From: Pseudomonas grandcourensis | GTDB lineage: Bacteria > Pseudomonadota > Gammaproteobacteria > Pseudomonadales > Pseudomonadaceae | Length of the DNA stretch: 64,000 bases | Assembly: GCF_039909015.1 (NCBI RefSeq) | Contig: NZ_CP150919.1 | Span: forward strand, 1,340,501-1,404,500 | Direction: 5' to 3' | Shown: piece after piece, positions 47,653 to 58,765 of the stretch | How positions within the stretch are numbered: the stretch's first letter is position 1 | How the letters are laid out: every line of letters starts with the position of its first letter | Notes under the pieces: generated by a model | The model's database searches: none | Told to the model about the DNA's origin: nothing | The model's input: the letters and a program-made list of their open reading frames with translations, nothing else | Translations under genes and position numbers: made by a program

Positions 47653-47945
47653 GTCTAACCTCGGTATTTTGTGACGCCGTTTGCCGGGCAGGGCAAAACC
47701 GACGGACGGGCGCTTGAACTGCGCCTCTGATCAAAAAGTGCGCAATTCTAGCGATGAGTCGTTCACTTGACCAGCTTTATGCAGGGAAATACGACGAGTG
47801 CTGCGCTATGCTTCGCGCCGTTACGCTTTACTGATTTTTTACAGTCAACAAAACGTCTGTAACGTGAAGTAAAACAGCGCATGCTGCACGACAAAGCATA
47901 GTGCTTCTTTCAAAGAAGCCCGGGTCTGAGAAGTAGGAGTGGTGG

Positions 47946-49847
47946 ATGGGTCAGGCAAGTAGTCAGGCTGCAGGTGCCGAGCATTCGGCGGTCAAGCCGA
48001 TCGGCATGCTGGTCGCGGCAGTCGGGGTGGTTTATGGCGATATCGGCACCAGTCCGTTGTACACCCTCAAGGAAGTGTTTTCCGGAGGCTATGGCGTGCC
48101 GGTCAACCATGACGGGGTGCTGGGGATTCTGGCACTCATTTTCTGGTCGCTGATCTGGGTCGTGTCGATCAAGTACATGATGTTTGTACTGCGCGCCGAC
48201 AACCAGGGCGAAGGCGGGATCATGGCCTTGACCGCACTGGCCCGGCGGGCGGCGGCGGGGCATGCCAAATTGCGCACGCTGCTGGTGGTCTGCGGACTGA
48301 TCGGCGCAGCGTTGTTCTATGGCGACAGCATGATCACCCCGGCGATCTCCGTACTGTCGGCGATTGAAGGCCTGGGGCTGGCATTCGAAGGCATCGACCA
48401 TTGGGTGGTGCCATTGTCGCTGGTGGTGCTGGTCGCGCTGTTTCTGATTCAGAGTCACGGGACCGCACGCATCGGCATTCTGTTCGGGCCGATCATGGTC
48501 ACCTGGTTCCTTGTGCTGGGTGCATTGGGCGTCTATGGCATCAGCCAGCATCCGGAAGTCCTGGAAGCGATGAACCCGGTGTGGGGCGTCCGCTTCTTCA
48601 TGAGCCATCCGGGTATGGGCGTGACGATCCTCGGCGCTGTGGTGTTGGCGCTGACGGGCGCTGAAGCGCTGTACGCAGACATGGGCCACTTCGGCCGCAA
48701 GCCGATTGCACGTGCGTGGTTCATCCTTGTACTGCCGGCGCTGGTGTTGAACTACTTCGGCCAGGGCGCGCTACTGCTGGGTGATCCGGAAGCGGCTCGC
48801 AACCCGTTCTATCTGCTGGCACCGAGCTGGGCGTTGATTCCGCTGGTTGGCCTGTCGACGCTAGCCACGGTAATTGCCTCGCAAGCGGTGATTTCCGGTG
48901 CGTTCTCCCTGACCCGTCAGGCGATCCAGCTCGGTTACATCCCGCGCATGCACATCCGACACACTTCCAGCGCCGAACAGGGCCAGATCTACATTGGCGC
49001 GGTGAACTGGGCGCTGATGGTCGGCGTGATCCTGTTGGTGATTGGTTTCGAATCCTCCGGAGCCCTGGCCTCGGCCTATGGTGTGGCGGTGACCGGGACC
49101 ATGCTGATGACCACCATCCTGGTGGCGGCAGTGATATTGCTGTTGTGGAAATGGCCACCGCTTCTCGCCGTTCCGGTGCTGCTCGGTTTCCTGCTGGTGG
49201 ACGGCCTGTACTTTGCCGCCAACGTGCCGAAAATCGTCCAGGGCGGGGCGTTCCCGGTGATCGCCGGTATTGTGCTGTTTGTGTTGATGACTACCTGGAA
49301 GCGCGGCAAGCAGTTGCTGGTCGAGCGCATCGATGAGGGTGGATTGCCGCTGCCGATCTTCATCAGCAGCATTGCCGTACAACCGCCCCATCGAGTTCAG
49401 GGCACCGCCGTGTTTCTGACAGCGCGGGCGGATGCGGTGCCCCACGCGTTGTTGCACAACCTGCTGCATAACCAGGTGTTGCACGAGCAAGTGGTGTTGC
49501 TGACAGTGGTGTACGAAGATATCCCGCGGGTGCCACCACAACGGCGCTTCGAGGTCGATTCCTACGGCGAAGGTTTCTTCCGCGTAATCCTGCATTTCGG
49601 ATTCACCGATGAGCCGGACGTACCGCAGGCGCTGAAACTGTGCCACCTCGATGAACTGGATTTCAGCCCGATGCGCACCACCTACTTCCTCAGCCGCGAG
49701 ACGGTCATTGCCTCCAAGCTCGAAGGCATGGCCCGTTGGCGCGAGGGGTTGTTTGCCTTCATGTTGCAGAACGCCAACGGCAATTTGCGATTCTTCAATC
49801 TGCCGCTGAACCGGGTGATTGAGTTGGGGACGCAGGTGGAGATGTAA
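47946..49847 (+). CDS. kup: Low-affinity potassium transporter Kup
   Basis: Kup takes up K+ with protons across the inner membrane. The 633 residues start with the family motif [20 protein letters not shown]. About 12 membrane segments follow, and the last 170 residues form a soluble C-terminal domain. The ATG at 47946 has TAGGAG upstream (47934-47939). A bidirectional terminator follows it. Confidence 0.95.
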   Translation: MGQASSQAAGAEHSAVKPIGMLVAAVGVVYGDIGTSPLYTLKEVFSGGYGVPVNHDGVLGILALIFWSLIWVVSIKYMMFVLRADNQGEGGIMALTALARRAAAGHAKLRTLLVVCGLIGAALFYGDSMITPAISVLSAIEGLGLAFEGIDHWVVPLSLVVLVALFLIQSHGTARIGILFGPIMVTWFLVLGALGVYGISQHPEVLEAMNPVWGVRFFMSHPGMGVTILGAVVLALTGAEALYADMGHFGRKPIARAWFILVLPALVLNYFGQGALLLGDPEAARNPFYLLAPSWALIPLVGLSTLATVIASQAVISGAFSLTRQAIQLGYIPRMHIRHTSSAEQGQIYIGAVNWALMVGVILLVIGFESSGALASAYGVAVTGTMLMTTILVAAVILLLWKWPPLLAVPVLLGFLLVDGLYFAANVPKIVQGGAFPVIAGIVLFVLMTTWKRGKQLLVERIDEGGLPLPIFISSIAVQPPHRVQGTAVFLTARADAVPHALLHNLLHNQVLHEQVVLLTVVYEDIPRVPPQRRFEVDSYGEGFFRVILHFGFTDEPDVPQALKLCHLDELDFSPMRTTYFLSRETVIASKLEGMARWREGLFAFMLQNANGNLRFFNLPLNRVIELGTQVEM

Positions 49848-49855
49848 GCCTCATC

Positions 49856-49894
49856 AAAAAGCCCCCGCAACCGTAAGGGCTGCGGGGGCTTTTT
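49856..49894. terminator. Bidirectional terminator between kup and the VirJ-family gene
   Basis: AAAAAGCCCCCGCA (49856-49869) pairs with TGCGGGGGCTTTTT (49881-49894). A tracts and T tracts on both arms fit convergent use by kup and the minus-strand operon. Confidence 0.9.
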
Positions 49895-49907
49895 GCTGGC
49901 TGTCAGA

Positions 49908-51203
49908 TCACTCTGTAGCAGCCGTTTCCTTCGCCTGCCGCTTCTCGATCACATCCACCAGGCGCTTGGCCAGCGCCGGGTAGTTTTCGTCGAAGTGGTG
50001 GCCGCCGGGCAGCTTGATGGCTTCACCCACCGCCGTCTTGTCGGTGCAGCCGCTTTCATCGGTTTCTTCTTCACCGTAGATGCACACCACTTTGGCGGCT
50101 GGCAGCTTGGCCATTTCCGGGCCGGTGGCGGCTTCCTTGCCGGCGTTGCCGAGCCAGCCTTCGACTTCGATCTCGAAGCTGCCGGTACGGGCGAAGGCCA
50201 GCAGGATGATCGCGTCGACGCGTTGCTGTTCCGATTCGGCCAGACGGTTGTAGATCGCCGGCAGTACGTCGGCGCCGAACGAGTAGCCGGTCAGGATGAA
50301 GCGCTTGGTGCCCCATTTCTGCCGGTAATGTTGCATCAGTTCAGCAAGGTCCAGCGCGCTTTGCTCCGGGCTCTTGTGCTGCCAGTAGTAGCGCAGGGTG
50401 TCGATGCCGACCACCGGGTAACCGATCTTGGCCATCTCGCCCGCTACGTCGCGGTCGAGGTCGCGCCAGCCGCCGTCACCGGACAGGAACAGGGTCACGG
50501 TGTCCCTGGCCTGGCCTGCCGGCACTTCGACCACCGGGATCTGCAGGCCGCCAGCGGCTTTGTCGCCACCGACGAGGATCTTGCGCAGTTCGTTGTTCAG
50601 CACTTGCGGCAGGTTGATGTCGTAGTCGCTGATGCTGGTTTCGGCGTTCGGTTGATCGCGCACGAAGCCGGCACTGGTGTCGTCCGGGTTGTCGTTCCAC
50701 GCCGCCAGCCAGTGGCCGTGGGCGGCGCTTTTCGGCAACAGGTGCGTGCAGCCACCCTTTTCCAGGGCCAGGTCGACCGAGATGGCGTAGGCCTTGTCGT
50801 TCTTTTGCTCGGACAACCAGCGCCAGGCCAGCACGGCGCCAGGGCCGATGCCGCTGACGAGGGTCGCCGGGCCTTTGAGTTCTCGCAGGCCCGATTGCAG
50901 GGCGCGGCTTTGCAGCAGGCAATCCTTGGGCAGGATCACCTGGACAATTTGCGCCGAACCACTGCGGCTCAGTGTGATCAATTGCTTGTCGCTGAGTTTC
51001 TGGTCTTCATTGACCGCCACCAGCACCTGGGCGCGCGGGTTGGTGCCGGGGATGACACGGGTCATCGCTGCACCACCGGCCGGGGTCAGCAATTCGAGGG
51101 TCGGTTCCGGTGCCGGGCGTTTCAGGTACCAGTAACCGCCACCGAGAATCAGGGCCACTATCACCAGCGTGCCCAATACATACCGCAAGGAGCGTTGAAT
51201 CAT
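49908..51203 (-). CDS. VirJ/AcvB-family aminoacyl-phosphatidylglycerol hydrolase
   Basis: The 431 residues begin with one membrane segment (LGTLVIVALILGGGYWYL) that is likely a signal anchor or signal peptide. The rest is periplasmic and contains an alpha/beta hydrolase segment with LTGYSFGADVLP (nucleophile Ser in GYSFG), LSGDGGWRDLD and a late His (PGGHHFD). Such proteins in P. aeruginosa (PA0919) and Agrobacterium (AcvB) hydrolyse alanyl- or lysyl-PG. The start overlaps the synthase stop by one base (TGATG), so the two are coupled. It would recycle or tune the charge of the lipid made by its partner. Confidence 0.85.
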   Translation of the reverse strand: MIQRSLRYVLGTLVIVALILGGGYWYLKRPAPEPTLELLTPAGGAAMTRVIPGTNPRAQVLVAVNEDQKLSDKQLITLSRSGSAQIVQVILPKDCLLQSRALQSGLRELKGPATLVSGIGPGAVLAWRWLSEQKNDKAYAISVDLALEKGGCTHLLPKSAAHGHWLAAWNDNPDDTSAGFVRDQPNAETSISDYDINLPQVLNNELRKILVGGDKAAGGLQIPVVEVPAGQARDTVTLFLSGDGGWRDLDRDVAGEMAKIGYPVVGIDTLRYYWQHKSPEQSALDLAELMQHYRQKWGTKRFILTGYSFGADVLPAIYNRLAESEQQRVDAIILLAFARTGSFEIEVEGWLGNAGKEAATGPEMAKLPAAKVVCIYGEEETDESGCTDKTAVGEAIKLPGGHHFDENYPALAKRLVDVIEKRQAKETAATE

Positions 51204-53845
51204 CAGCGTTTCACCAATCCGGTCAAGCCGCCCGCGATCAGGGCGGCAGTGTCGGCCAGCGCAACCAGCGGATCGAGTCCGGCGGGCACGGCCATATAAC
51301 GGGGTTCCCAATCAGGCTGGAACTTGTCTTTGAAACGGCGCAAGCCCTGGAAGTTGTACAGCTGCTCACCACGGCGGAATACCATCGAGCCCAGGCGCTG
51401 GGTCAGAGGTGCGCCGCGACGGGGTTGTAACCCCGACAACGGCACCATGCCCAGGCTGAAACGCGCGTATCCATGGTTTTTATAATGTTGAATCAGGCCG
51501 ACCATCATGAACTCCATGGTCAGCTTCGGGGCATCCGGGTGCGCGCGCATCAGGTCGAGGCTGGCCAGGTCATGGCCATAGGTCTCGAGCAGGTTGGCGA
51601 ACGCCACCGGGCGTCCTTCGAAACGAATCACCGCGATGCGGAAATGCTTGAGGTAGTCATCGCTGAAGCGGCCCAGGGAGAAGCCTTTCTCCCGGACGTT
51701 CTTGCCGGTCAGCCAGGCATCGGAAATCACCTTGAGTTCATCCATCGGCGCCTGGCCCGGTTCATGGATTTCCAGGGACAGGCCATCACGGGTGCCACGG
51801 TTCCAGGTGTAGCGCAGGTCCTTCATCTCTTTGCCCTTGGCTTCGAGATCAAAACGCTTGAGGTCGACCCGGGCTTCTTCGCCGAGCTTGATCGCGGTCA
51901 GGCCGATGTCCATGTAGTACGGCAAGTTCTCGGCGCGCACTTGATAGAATACGGGACGGGCGTGGTGGATGTCGCACAGGTCGCGGAACTGCCAGATCAT
52001 TTCCGCCCGTTGCTGGCCCGGGCCGATCGGGTCATACAACGCCACCAGGCTGCGGCCGCGACGGGCGTACATCAGGAACGCTTCGTCATTGGGGTGAAAC
52101 AGCAGCGCCTTGTCACCGGTCAGGGCCAGGCCGCCATCCGGTTGGGCCGAAGCCATGAGGATCTTGCTGGCGCGCTCCAGTTCGTCGGGCGTGGGCAGGT
52201 GAATGACCGGACGCGCGGTGCGCAGCAGCCAGGTCAGGGACACCACCACCAGCAACACGGCAGCCCCAAGCAGCGAGCGCAGGCCGCGAGGAGCGTCGGC
52301 GTCGAGGGTGAACTGCCACCAGAGTTGGTGGCTGTAGGGAACGTCCTGGTAGGCGAACAGCAGCAGCCACATCGACGCACCGAGCACGCACAGACTGGCC
52401 ACCAGATACAGCGGCGAGAACGGCAGTTCGGTCAGGCGGCTGGGGCGATAGAACGAGCGACGAAATACCCCGAGCAGGCTCGCTGTCAGCACCATCAGGC
52501 TGGCTTCTTCCCAGTCGAAGCCTTTGAGCAGCGAGAGCAGGGCGCCGACCAGCAACAGAATGGTGGTCAGCATCCACGCGGCCGACAGCCGGCGACGCAG
52601 TCCCTGGGCCAGCAACAGGCAAAGCACTCCGACCAGGCTGGCGCCAAAGTGCGAAGCATCGACCAGTCGATGGGGGATCAGAAAGCCGATGTGTTCCAGG
52701 CGGGTATCGATTTCCGGGGTGGCGCCGGAGAACAGCAGGACAACACCGGACAGGAATACCAGCACCGCCAGTATCGGAGCCGCCAGGCCCGATGCCGCTC
52801 GCAACGTCTGGCGCGTCTGGAACAGGCGCTGACCTTCGTTGATCAGCAGCAACAGGCAGGCCACCAGCAGGGGCAGGACCACATAGATCAAACGATAGAG
52901 CAGCAGGGCGGCCGCCAGTGGCGCAGCGCCCAGGGTGTCGGAAAACGCCGCCAGCAAAATGGCCTCGAACACCCCGACACCGCCCGGCACATGGCTGAGC
53001 ACGCCGGCAGCCAGAGCCAGCAGGTAAACCAGAAGGAACGCACCGAAAGGTGGTGTTTCCGGCAGCAGCAGATAGAGCACGGTTGCGGCGGCGGCTACGT
53101 CCAGGGCGGTGATGATCAATTGCAGGAACGTCAGGCGACGCCCGGGCAGGCGCAAGGTGCGGCGCCCGACCCTGACCAGCAGGTTGTCCGGGTAAGGCTG
53201 ATCCGGCAGCCGACGACGGTAGATACCGATGGCCACCACTGAAAACAGCACGAGCACGGCGGTCGCCACCACGCCCAGCAGCGTCTCGGAGAGTCCCAGG
53301 GCGGAGGACGCCGCTGGCAGGTCGCTGAGCGTCGCCAGGGCGGCCAGCGGTGGCAGGGCGCAACCCAGCGAGAGGCTGGCGAACAACGTCATGCGGGCGA
53401 CTTCAGCCGCTCCCAGGCCATGGCGGGCATAGAGGCGATAGCGGACCGAACCGCCCGACAACATTGAAAGACCGATGGCGTTGCCGATGGCGAAGGCCGT
53501 GAAACCGCCCAGCGCCAACGTGCGCGGTGCCAGGCTCACTTCGGCATAGCGGCTGGCCGACCATTCGTAGCCGAGCAGAATAATGAAGCCCACCACGGTT
53601 GCGCCCAGTGCGCCCATCAAGGCAGGTTTTGGAACCTCGAGGATCGAGTCGTGCAGCGCGTAAAGGTCGAGTTCGCTCAACAGGTGGCGACAGGCAATCA
53701 GCGCGATCGCGAACAGCAGCAGGGTGACCGCCAGGCCGATGGGTTGGCGGTACTTGCTCAATCGATCAAGCAGGCGCAGGCGCTCGGCATTGATCGGTTG
53801 TGTCGCTGTGACAGTGTCTTGTGAATCAGACGAGTTGGCGCGCAT
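51203..53845 (-). CDS. mprF: MprF-type phosphatidylglycerol aminoacyltransferase
   Basis: The enzyme adds Ala or Lys from aminoacyl-tRNA to phosphatidylglycerol and flips the product, lowering surface charge and raising cationic-peptide resistance. The 880 residues have about 13 membrane segments in the N-terminal 540 and a cytoplasmic DUF2156 GNAT-like synthase domain at the C-terminus. The ATG at 53845 has AGAGGTG at proper spacing; a TTG one codon earlier is too close. In P. aeruginosa the homologue PA0920 makes alanyl-PG, so alanyl specificity is likelier than lysyl, but this cannot be read directly. The hydrolase gene follows. Confidence 0.9.
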   Translation of the reverse strand: MRANSSDSQDTVTATQPINAERLRLLDRLSKYRQPIGLAVTLLLFAIALIACRHLLSELDLYALHDSILEVPKPALMGALGATVVGFIILLGYEWSASRYAEVSLAPRTLALGGFTAFAIGNAIGLSMLSGGSVRYRLYARHGLGAAEVARMTLFASLSLGCALPPLAALATLSDLPAASSALGLSETLLGVVATAVLVLFSVVAIGIYRRRLPDQPYPDNLLVRVGRRTLRLPGRRLTFLQLIITALDVAAAATVLYLLLPETPPFGAFLLVYLLALAAGVLSHVPGGVGVFEAILLAAFSDTLGAAPLAAALLLYRLIYVVLPLLVACLLLLINEGQRLFQTRQTLRAASGLAAPILAVLVFLSGVVLLFSGATPEIDTRLEHIGFLIPHRLVDASHFGASLVGVLCLLLAQGLRRRLSAAWMLTTILLLVGALLSLLKGFDWEEASLMVLTASLLGVFRRSFYRPSRLTELPFSPLYLVASLCVLGASMWLLLFAYQDVPYSHQLWWQFTLDADAPRGLRSLLGAAVLLVVVSLTWLLRTARPVIHLPTPDELERASKILMASAQPDGGLALTGDKALLFHPNDEAFLMYARRGRSLVALYDPIGPGQQRAEMIWQFRDLCDIHHARPVFYQVRAENLPYYMDIGLTAIKLGEEARVDLKRFDLEAKGKEMKDLRYTWNRGTRDGLSLEIHEPGQAPMDELKVISDAWLTGKNVREKGFSLGRFSDDYLKHFRIAVIRFEGRPVAFANLLETYGHDLASLDLMRAHPDAPKLTMEFMMVGLIQHYKNHGYARFSLGMVPLSGLQPRRGAPLTQRLGSMVFRRGEQLYNFQGLRRFKDKFQPDWEPRYMAVPAGLDPLVALADTAALIAGGLTGLVKR

Positions 53846-54087
53846 CAATCACCTCTTGGATTGTGCGCGACAGGATGGAGGTATCCAGCCAAGTTACCAA
53901 TCCCTGTAGAAAAAAATAATCACAAATATTAACGCCTATCACCGGGCAACGGGGACGGCGCGTTATCAGTCGTGAAGGCTTGAGCCTGTGATAGAGCATA
54001 GTCTGAACCCGGCGCATGGGTGACCCCCCAAGCGGCTTGCTGCACAGTGACAGGTCATTGTTGCGAAAGGACTTTTTCAACAGATAC

Positions 54088-54119
54088 AAAAAAGGCCACT
54101 CTTTCGAGTAGCCTTTTTT
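54088..54119 (-). terminator. Terminator of the left fMet tRNA
   Basis: AAAAAAGGC (54088-54096) pairs with GCCTTTTTT (54111-54119), with an inner ACTC/GAGT stem. It lies 6 bp after the tRNA 3' end on the minus strand. The same hairpin recurs at 54397-54428. Confidence 0.85.
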
Positions 54120-54125
54120 GATGTT

Positions 54126-54202
<77 letters not shown>

Positions 54203-54396
54203 TCTGTGTGGCGGCATTCTATAGAGATACGCCGGGGTGTCAACCGTTAATCCTGAAGCAGGTCAAATAAATGTTGAATCGCGTCAAACGGTCGCAGGGG
54301 TGGCCTAAGTTTCGGAATCAGAACGATTTCCGGTTTCGCTCTGGTTGAGCGCCCAGGCCGTGTTTCGGCGTTCGATGCTACAAAACGAGTGCGCAC

Positions 54397-54428
54397 AAAA
54401 AAGGCCACTCTTTCGAGTAGCCTTTTTT
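54397..54428 (-). terminator. Terminator of the right fMet tRNA
   Basis: It is identical to the hairpin at 54088-54119 and sits in the same place relative to the tRNA. It is part of the duplicated cassette. Confidence 0.85.
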
Positions 54429-54434
54429 GATGTT

Positions 54435-54511
<77 letters not shown>

Positions 54512-54728
54512 TCTGTGTGGCTCATTCTATAGAGATGCGCTCGGGTGTCAACCTCCAATTCCGTTAAAACCTCTTCCCGTTCAATTGGTTAGCGTTCAAA
54601 AGGGGAGGCCGACCGGTCTGTGAGGCAGGCAGGGCAAGGCCTGTGGGTCTATTGAAAGTAACTTTTCGATTGAAAAAAACAAATTCACAATCGACTCTTC
54701 CTACGAATGGAAAAGAACATTCAGACTA

Positions 54729-54744
54729 CTGGTGCTATATACAG
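54729..54744 (+). promoter_or_regulatory. LexA box of dinB
   Basis: CTGGTGCTATATACAG (54729-54744) has CTG-N10-CAG and lies 69 bp upstream of the dinB start. The flanks (ACTGG...ACAGGTGT) match those of the recA box, so dinB is probably in the LexA regulon. Confidence 0.85.
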
Positions 54745-54812
54745 GTGTCGGTGAGATACTGTTTATCCGGCACGTAATGACGCCTTTTCTTTGCCATGAA
54801 CACGGCTTTGCT

Positions 54813-55874
54813 ATGACCCAACGCAAGATCATCCACGTCGATTGTGACTGCTTCTATGCGGCCATCGAGATGCGCGACGACCCACGCCTCGCCGGTAAAC
54901 CGCTGGCGGTAGGTGGGTCGGCGGACCGGCGTGGGGTGATCGCCACCTGCAATTACGAGGCGCGAGCGTACGGGGTGCGTTCGGCGATGTCCTCCGGGCA
55001 TGCCTTGAAGCTGTGCCCGGACCTGACCATCGTCAAGCCACGCATGGATGCCTATAGAGAAGCATCCAGGGAAATTCACACGATCTTTCGCGATTACACC
55101 GAGATCATCGAGCCACTCTCGCTCGATGAGGCGTACCTCGATGTGTCGGACAGTGCGCATTTCGCTGGCAGTGCAACGCGAATCGCCCAGGACATCCGGC
55201 GCAGGGTCTCCAACCAGTTGCATATCACCGTGTCGGCGGGCGTGGCGCCGAACAAGTTTCTGGCCAAGATCGCCAGTGACTGGAAAAAACCCAACGGCCT
55301 GTTTGTCATCACCCCGGACCAGATCGAGGACTTTGTCAGTGGCTTGCCAGTGAGCAAATTGCACGGGGTCGGCAAAGTCACTGCCGACAAGCTCGGCAAG
55401 CTGGGTATCGCCGATTGCCTGCAATTGCGTGAGTGGGACAAGTTGGCGTTGGTGCGTGAGTTCGGCAGCTTTGGCGAGCGACTCTGGAGCCTGGCCCGTG
55501 GGATCGATGAGCGTGTGGTGCACAACGACAGTCGGCGTCAGTCGATCAGTGTTGAAAATACCTACGACGTTGATCTACCGGACCTGAAGAGCTGCCTGGA
55601 CAAGTTGCCCGAGCTCCTCGAGACCCTGGCTGGCCGCATGGCGAGAATCGACAGCAGCTATCGTCCCGGCAAGCCATTCGTCAAAGTGAAATTTCATGAT
55701 TTTACCCAGACCACGCTGGAGCAGGCCGGGGCGGGGCGGGACTTGGGCAGTTATCAGTTGATGCTGACCCAGGCTTTCAATCGCGGCGGTAAACCGGTGC
55801 GGTTGTTGGGTGTCGGCGTGCGGCTGGAGGACTTGCGGGGTGGGTTTGAGCAGATGGAGTTGTTTGAGCGGTAG
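54813..55874 (+). CDS. dinB: DNA polymerase IV
   Basis: DinB is a Y-family translesion polymerase that extends past damaged bases with low fidelity. The ATG at 54813 gives 353 residues; a start at 54732 would fall inside the LexA box. The palm motifs HVDCDCFYAAIE and LSLDEAYLDVS hold the catalytic Asp and Glu residues. ATCNYEARAYGVRSAM and the VAPNKFLAKIASDWKKPNG segment are also typical. The C-terminal little-finger domain is present. The C-terminal clamp-binding segment may be MELFER. Confidence 0.95.
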   Translation: MTQRKIIHVDCDCFYAAIEMRDDPRLAGKPLAVGGSADRRGVIATCNYEARAYGVRSAMSSGHALKLCPDLTIVKPRMDAYREASREIHTIFRDYTEIIEPLSLDEAYLDVSDSAHFAGSATRIAQDIRRRVSNQLHITVSAGVAPNKFLAKIASDWKKPNGLFVITPDQIEDFVSGLPVSKLHGVGKVTADKLGKLGIADCLQLREWDKLALVREFGSFGERLWSLARGIDERVVHNDSRRQSISVENTYDVDLPDLKSCLDKLPELLETLAGRMARIDSSYRPGKPFVKVKFHDFTQTTLEQAGAGRDLGSYQLMLTQAFNRGGKPVRLLGVGVRLEDLRGGFEQMELFER

Positions 55875-55934
55875 CGGAAGATAGAGGTTTGGTGGTGAAT
55901 GTCAGGCCGCCTTCGCGAGCAGGCTTCTGGCTTT

Positions 55935-56888
55935 TTAGTTCAGCCCCGGATTCGCCACCAGTCGCTCACCATTCCGGGCTAGTGACTTGAGGAATTCGGT
56001 CTGCAATTCTGGATCGTTGCGCGTCAATTCGATCAGGCTCTGTTCCAGTTCGCTGGCTTCTTCTTCAAGACCCAGCTCCGACAGGCGCTTGACCCGGTGG
56101 ACCCACTGATTGACTTCGTCGCCTTCGAGATCGTCATAAATCAGCCCGTGGGCCTCATAGAGCTTGCTGCGCAAATTGCTACTGATGACCAAGGTGGAAT
56201 CGTTGTGCACGTTGCTCTGGGCATCCTCTACACGGATCAGCAACCGGCTCAGATGATTGATGTCATGTTCTGCGAACGGGTTGTCCAGCAGGTTCAGGCG
56301 CAACACGCCGTTTTTGTCGGTGGTCAGTTCGAAGGTTTCCTTGCCGGCCTTGACCTCGACCGGGCGCTCGCTCCAGGGCAGGCTTGAGTATTCCGTGCGC
56401 TTGTCGCGCTGGACTTCATCAATGCCGGCCAGGTTCTGCTGCGCGCGACCGTGGGACTGCGTGTTCATGAACGGGTTGAGCCCGGCGAAACCGTAGCTCA
56501 GCCAGTCCTTGGTCACGCTGTCCGGCAGATTGCCAAGGGCGAACACGTTGACCACGTTGGCACCGATACCCGCCACCACGGCCACCGCGCCCAGCGGAAT
56601 TTCGTAAATCTCCCGCCAGGGTTGGTACGGCGTATAGCGGTCGTAGTGACGCGTGACTTCGTACTCAGTGACTTCGAAAGTCTTCTGCTCGTGGATTTTC
56701 ACCCGCCGTTGCGGCAGCTCAAGCACCTTGGGCTCACCGACATCGATCTGCAGGCTGTGATCGAGCAATTTGCGCTCGACCCGTTCCTCTTGCTCGCTGC
56801 GTTGCGACATGTGGTTGGCACAGCCGCTGACCAGCAGGGCGCCGCACAAGGCGGCACCACCGAGGCCTAAGGTGTTTCGCTTGAACAT
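55935..56888 (-). CDS. Conserved lipoprotein of unknown function
   Basis: The 317 residues begin with a lipoprotein signal (GAALCGALLVSGC, lipobox VSGC), so the protein is probably anchored to the outer or inner membrane facing the periplasm. I recognise no enzyme motif. A Gly/Val-rich hydrophobic segment (LGAVAVVAGIGANVVNVFALG) lies about residues 95-115 of the mature part. In P. aeruginosa a hypothetical gene lies at the same place beside proS. It follows proS by 19 bp and may be co-transcribed. Confidence 0.75.
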   Translation of the reverse strand: MFKRNTLGLGGAALCGALLVSGCANHMSQRSEQEERVERKLLDHSLQIDVGEPKVLELPQRRVKIHEQKTFEVTEYEVTRHYDRYTPYQPWREIYEIPLGAVAVVAGIGANVVNVFALGNLPDSVTKDWLSYGFAGLNPFMNTQSHGRAQQNLAGIDEVQRDKRTEYSSLPWSERPVEVKAGKETFELTTDKNGVLRLNLLDNPFAEHDINHLSRLLIRVEDAQSNVHNDSTLVISSNLRSKLYEAHGLIYDDLEGDEVNQWVHRVKRLSELGLEEEASELEQSLIELTRNDPELQTEFLKSLARNGERLVANPGLN

Positions 56889-56907
56889 GACGTCTCTATA
56901 TCTGGTA

Positions 56908-58623
56908 TCAGCGGCGGATGCGGGCCTGAAGGAACGACAGCACGTCGGCGACCGGCAGCGCTTGCGCCTCGGCCTCGGTGCGGCTCTTGTATTCCAGGTT
57001 GCCTTCGGCGAGACCGCGGTCACTGACCACGATCCGGTGCGGAATGCCAATCAGCTCCATGTCCGCGAACTTGATGCCCGGGCTGGTTTTCTTGTCGCGG
57101 TCGTCCAGCAGCACTTCGAAGCCGGCAGCGGTAAGTTCCGCGTACAGCTTGTCGGTGGCTTCGCGAACCTGCTCGGTCTCGTAGCGCAGCGGCACCAGGG
57201 CAATCTGGAATGGCGCGAGAGTGTCGCTCCAGATGATCCCTTTTTCGTCGTTGTTCTGCTCGATGGCAGCCGCCACCACGCGGGACACGCCGATACCGTA
57301 GCAACCCATTTCCAGGGTGACCGGCTTGCCGTTCTCGCCCAGCACTTCGCATTTCATCGCTTTGCTGTACTTGTTGCCCAGCTGGAAGATGTGCCCGACT
57401 TCGATGCCGCGCTTGATTTCCAGGGTGCCCTTGCCGTCCGGGCTTGGGTCGCCAGCGACGACATTGCGCAGGTCGGCAACGGTCGGAACAGGCAAGTCAC
57501 GCTCCCAGTTCACGCCGAAGTAGTGCTTGTCGTCGATGTTGGCACCGATGCCGAAGTCGCTCATCAGCTCGACGGAGCGGTCGATGATGATCGGCAGCGG
57601 CAGGTTCAACGGGCCGAGGGAGCCGGCGCCGGCACCGATGGCGTCGCGCAGTTCGCTTTCGGACGCCATGACCAGTGGGCTGGCAACGCCAGGCTGGTTG
57701 GCGGCCTTGATTTCGTTCAGCTCGTGGTCGCCACGGATGATCAGGGCAATCAGCTTGCCTGGCTCTTCAGCGTGAACCACGAGGGTCTTGATGGTCTTCT
57801 CGATCGGCAGGTTGAAGCCTTCGACCAGTTGCGCAATGGTCTTGGCGTTCGGGGTGTCGACCAGGCGCAGTTCTTCGCTCGGTGCGGCACGCGAGGTCTC
57901 GCGAGGCACGGCTTCAGCTTTCTCGATGTTCGCCGCGTAGTCGGAACCGTTGCTGAACACGATGTCGTCTTCACCGGACTCGGCCAGTACGTGGAACTCG
58001 TGGGAGCCGGCACCGCCGATGGAGCCGTTGTCGGCTTCTACAGGGCGGAACTTCAGGCCAAGACGGGTGAACACGTTGCAGTAGGCCTGGTGCATGCGGT
58101 CATAGGTGACCTGCAGCGAAGGCTGGTCGGCGTGGAACGAGTAGGCGTCCTTCATGATGAATTCGCGGCCGCGCATCAAACCGAAGCGTGGACGGATTTC
58201 GTCACGGAATTTGGTCTGGATCTGGTACAGGTTGATCGGCAGCTGCTTGTAGCTGCTCAATTCGTTGCGCATCAGATCGGTGATGACTTCTTCGTGGGTC
58301 GGGCCTGCGCAGAAATCGCGACCGTGGCGATCCTTGAAGCGCAGCAATTCAGGGCCGTACTCTTCCCAGCGCCCGGATTCCTGCCACAGCTCAGCCGGTT
58401 GAGTGCTCGGCATCAACACTTCGAGAGAGCCGGCGGCGTTCATTTCTTCACGAACGACGGCTTCGACCTTGCGCATTACCCGCAAGCCCATCGGCAGCCA
58501 GGTGTACAGGCCCGAGGCAAGTTTGCGGATCATGCCGGCGCGCAGCATCAGCTGGTGGCTGATCACGACCGCATCGGAAGGCGTTTCTTTCTGTGTGGCG
58601 AGCAAAAATTGACTGGTGCGCAT
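56908..58623 (-). CDS. proS: Prolyl-tRNA synthetase
   Basis: ProS charges proline tRNA. The 571 residues are a bacterial-type class IIa enzyme. They have class II motif 2 ([21 protein letters not shown] segment) and motif 3 ([13 protein letters not shown]), an editing insertion domain in the middle, and a C-terminal anticodon-binding domain ([20 protein letters not shown]). The start [15 protein letters not shown] is the usual one. Confidence 0.96.
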   Translation of the reverse strand: MRTSQFLLATQKETPSDAVVISHQLMLRAGMIRKLASGLYTWLPMGLRVMRKVEAVVREEMNAAGSLEVLMPSTQPAELWQESGRWEEYGPELLRFKDRHGRDFCAGPTHEEVITDLMRNELSSYKQLPINLYQIQTKFRDEIRPRFGLMRGREFIMKDAYSFHADQPSLQVTYDRMHQAYCNVFTRLGLKFRPVEADNGSIGGAGSHEFHVLAESGEDDIVFSNGSDYAANIEKAEAVPRETSRAAPSEELRLVDTPNAKTIAQLVEGFNLPIEKTIKTLVVHAEEPGKLIALIIRGDHELNEIKAANQPGVASPLVMASESELRDAIGAGAGSLGPLNLPLPIIIDRSVELMSDFGIGANIDDKHYFGVNWERDLPVPTVADLRNVVAGDPSPDGKGTLEIKRGIEVGHIFQLGNKYSKAMKCEVLGENGKPVTLEMGCYGIGVSRVVAAAIEQNNDEKGIIWSDTLAPFQIALVPLRYETEQVREATDKLYAELTAAGFEVLLDDRDKKTSPGIKFADMELIGIPHRIVVSDRGLAEGNLEYKSRTEAEAQALPVADVLSFLQARIRR

Positions 58624-58765
58624 GGTTGGCCGTTATCGATTGCTGATGACGAGAAATGACGGAGCATTGTACGGGCGAGATCCGCTGGCGTACAGGCGTG
58701 CGGTCGGCGGTGTGGCAGGAGGGCGCGATTCACTCGGCCCTCCGCGATTCTTCCTGCGTAAGCGC

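Noticed and set aside
46309..47658. Antisense frame of 449 codons opposite rimO
   Set aside because: rimO has clear radical SAM motifs in the other strand. The antisense product has the Asp/Val/His-rich composition of a mirror frame.
56770..58659. Antisense frame of 629 codons opposite proS
   Set aside because: It mirrors proS codons; no motif, signal or conserved segment is visible.
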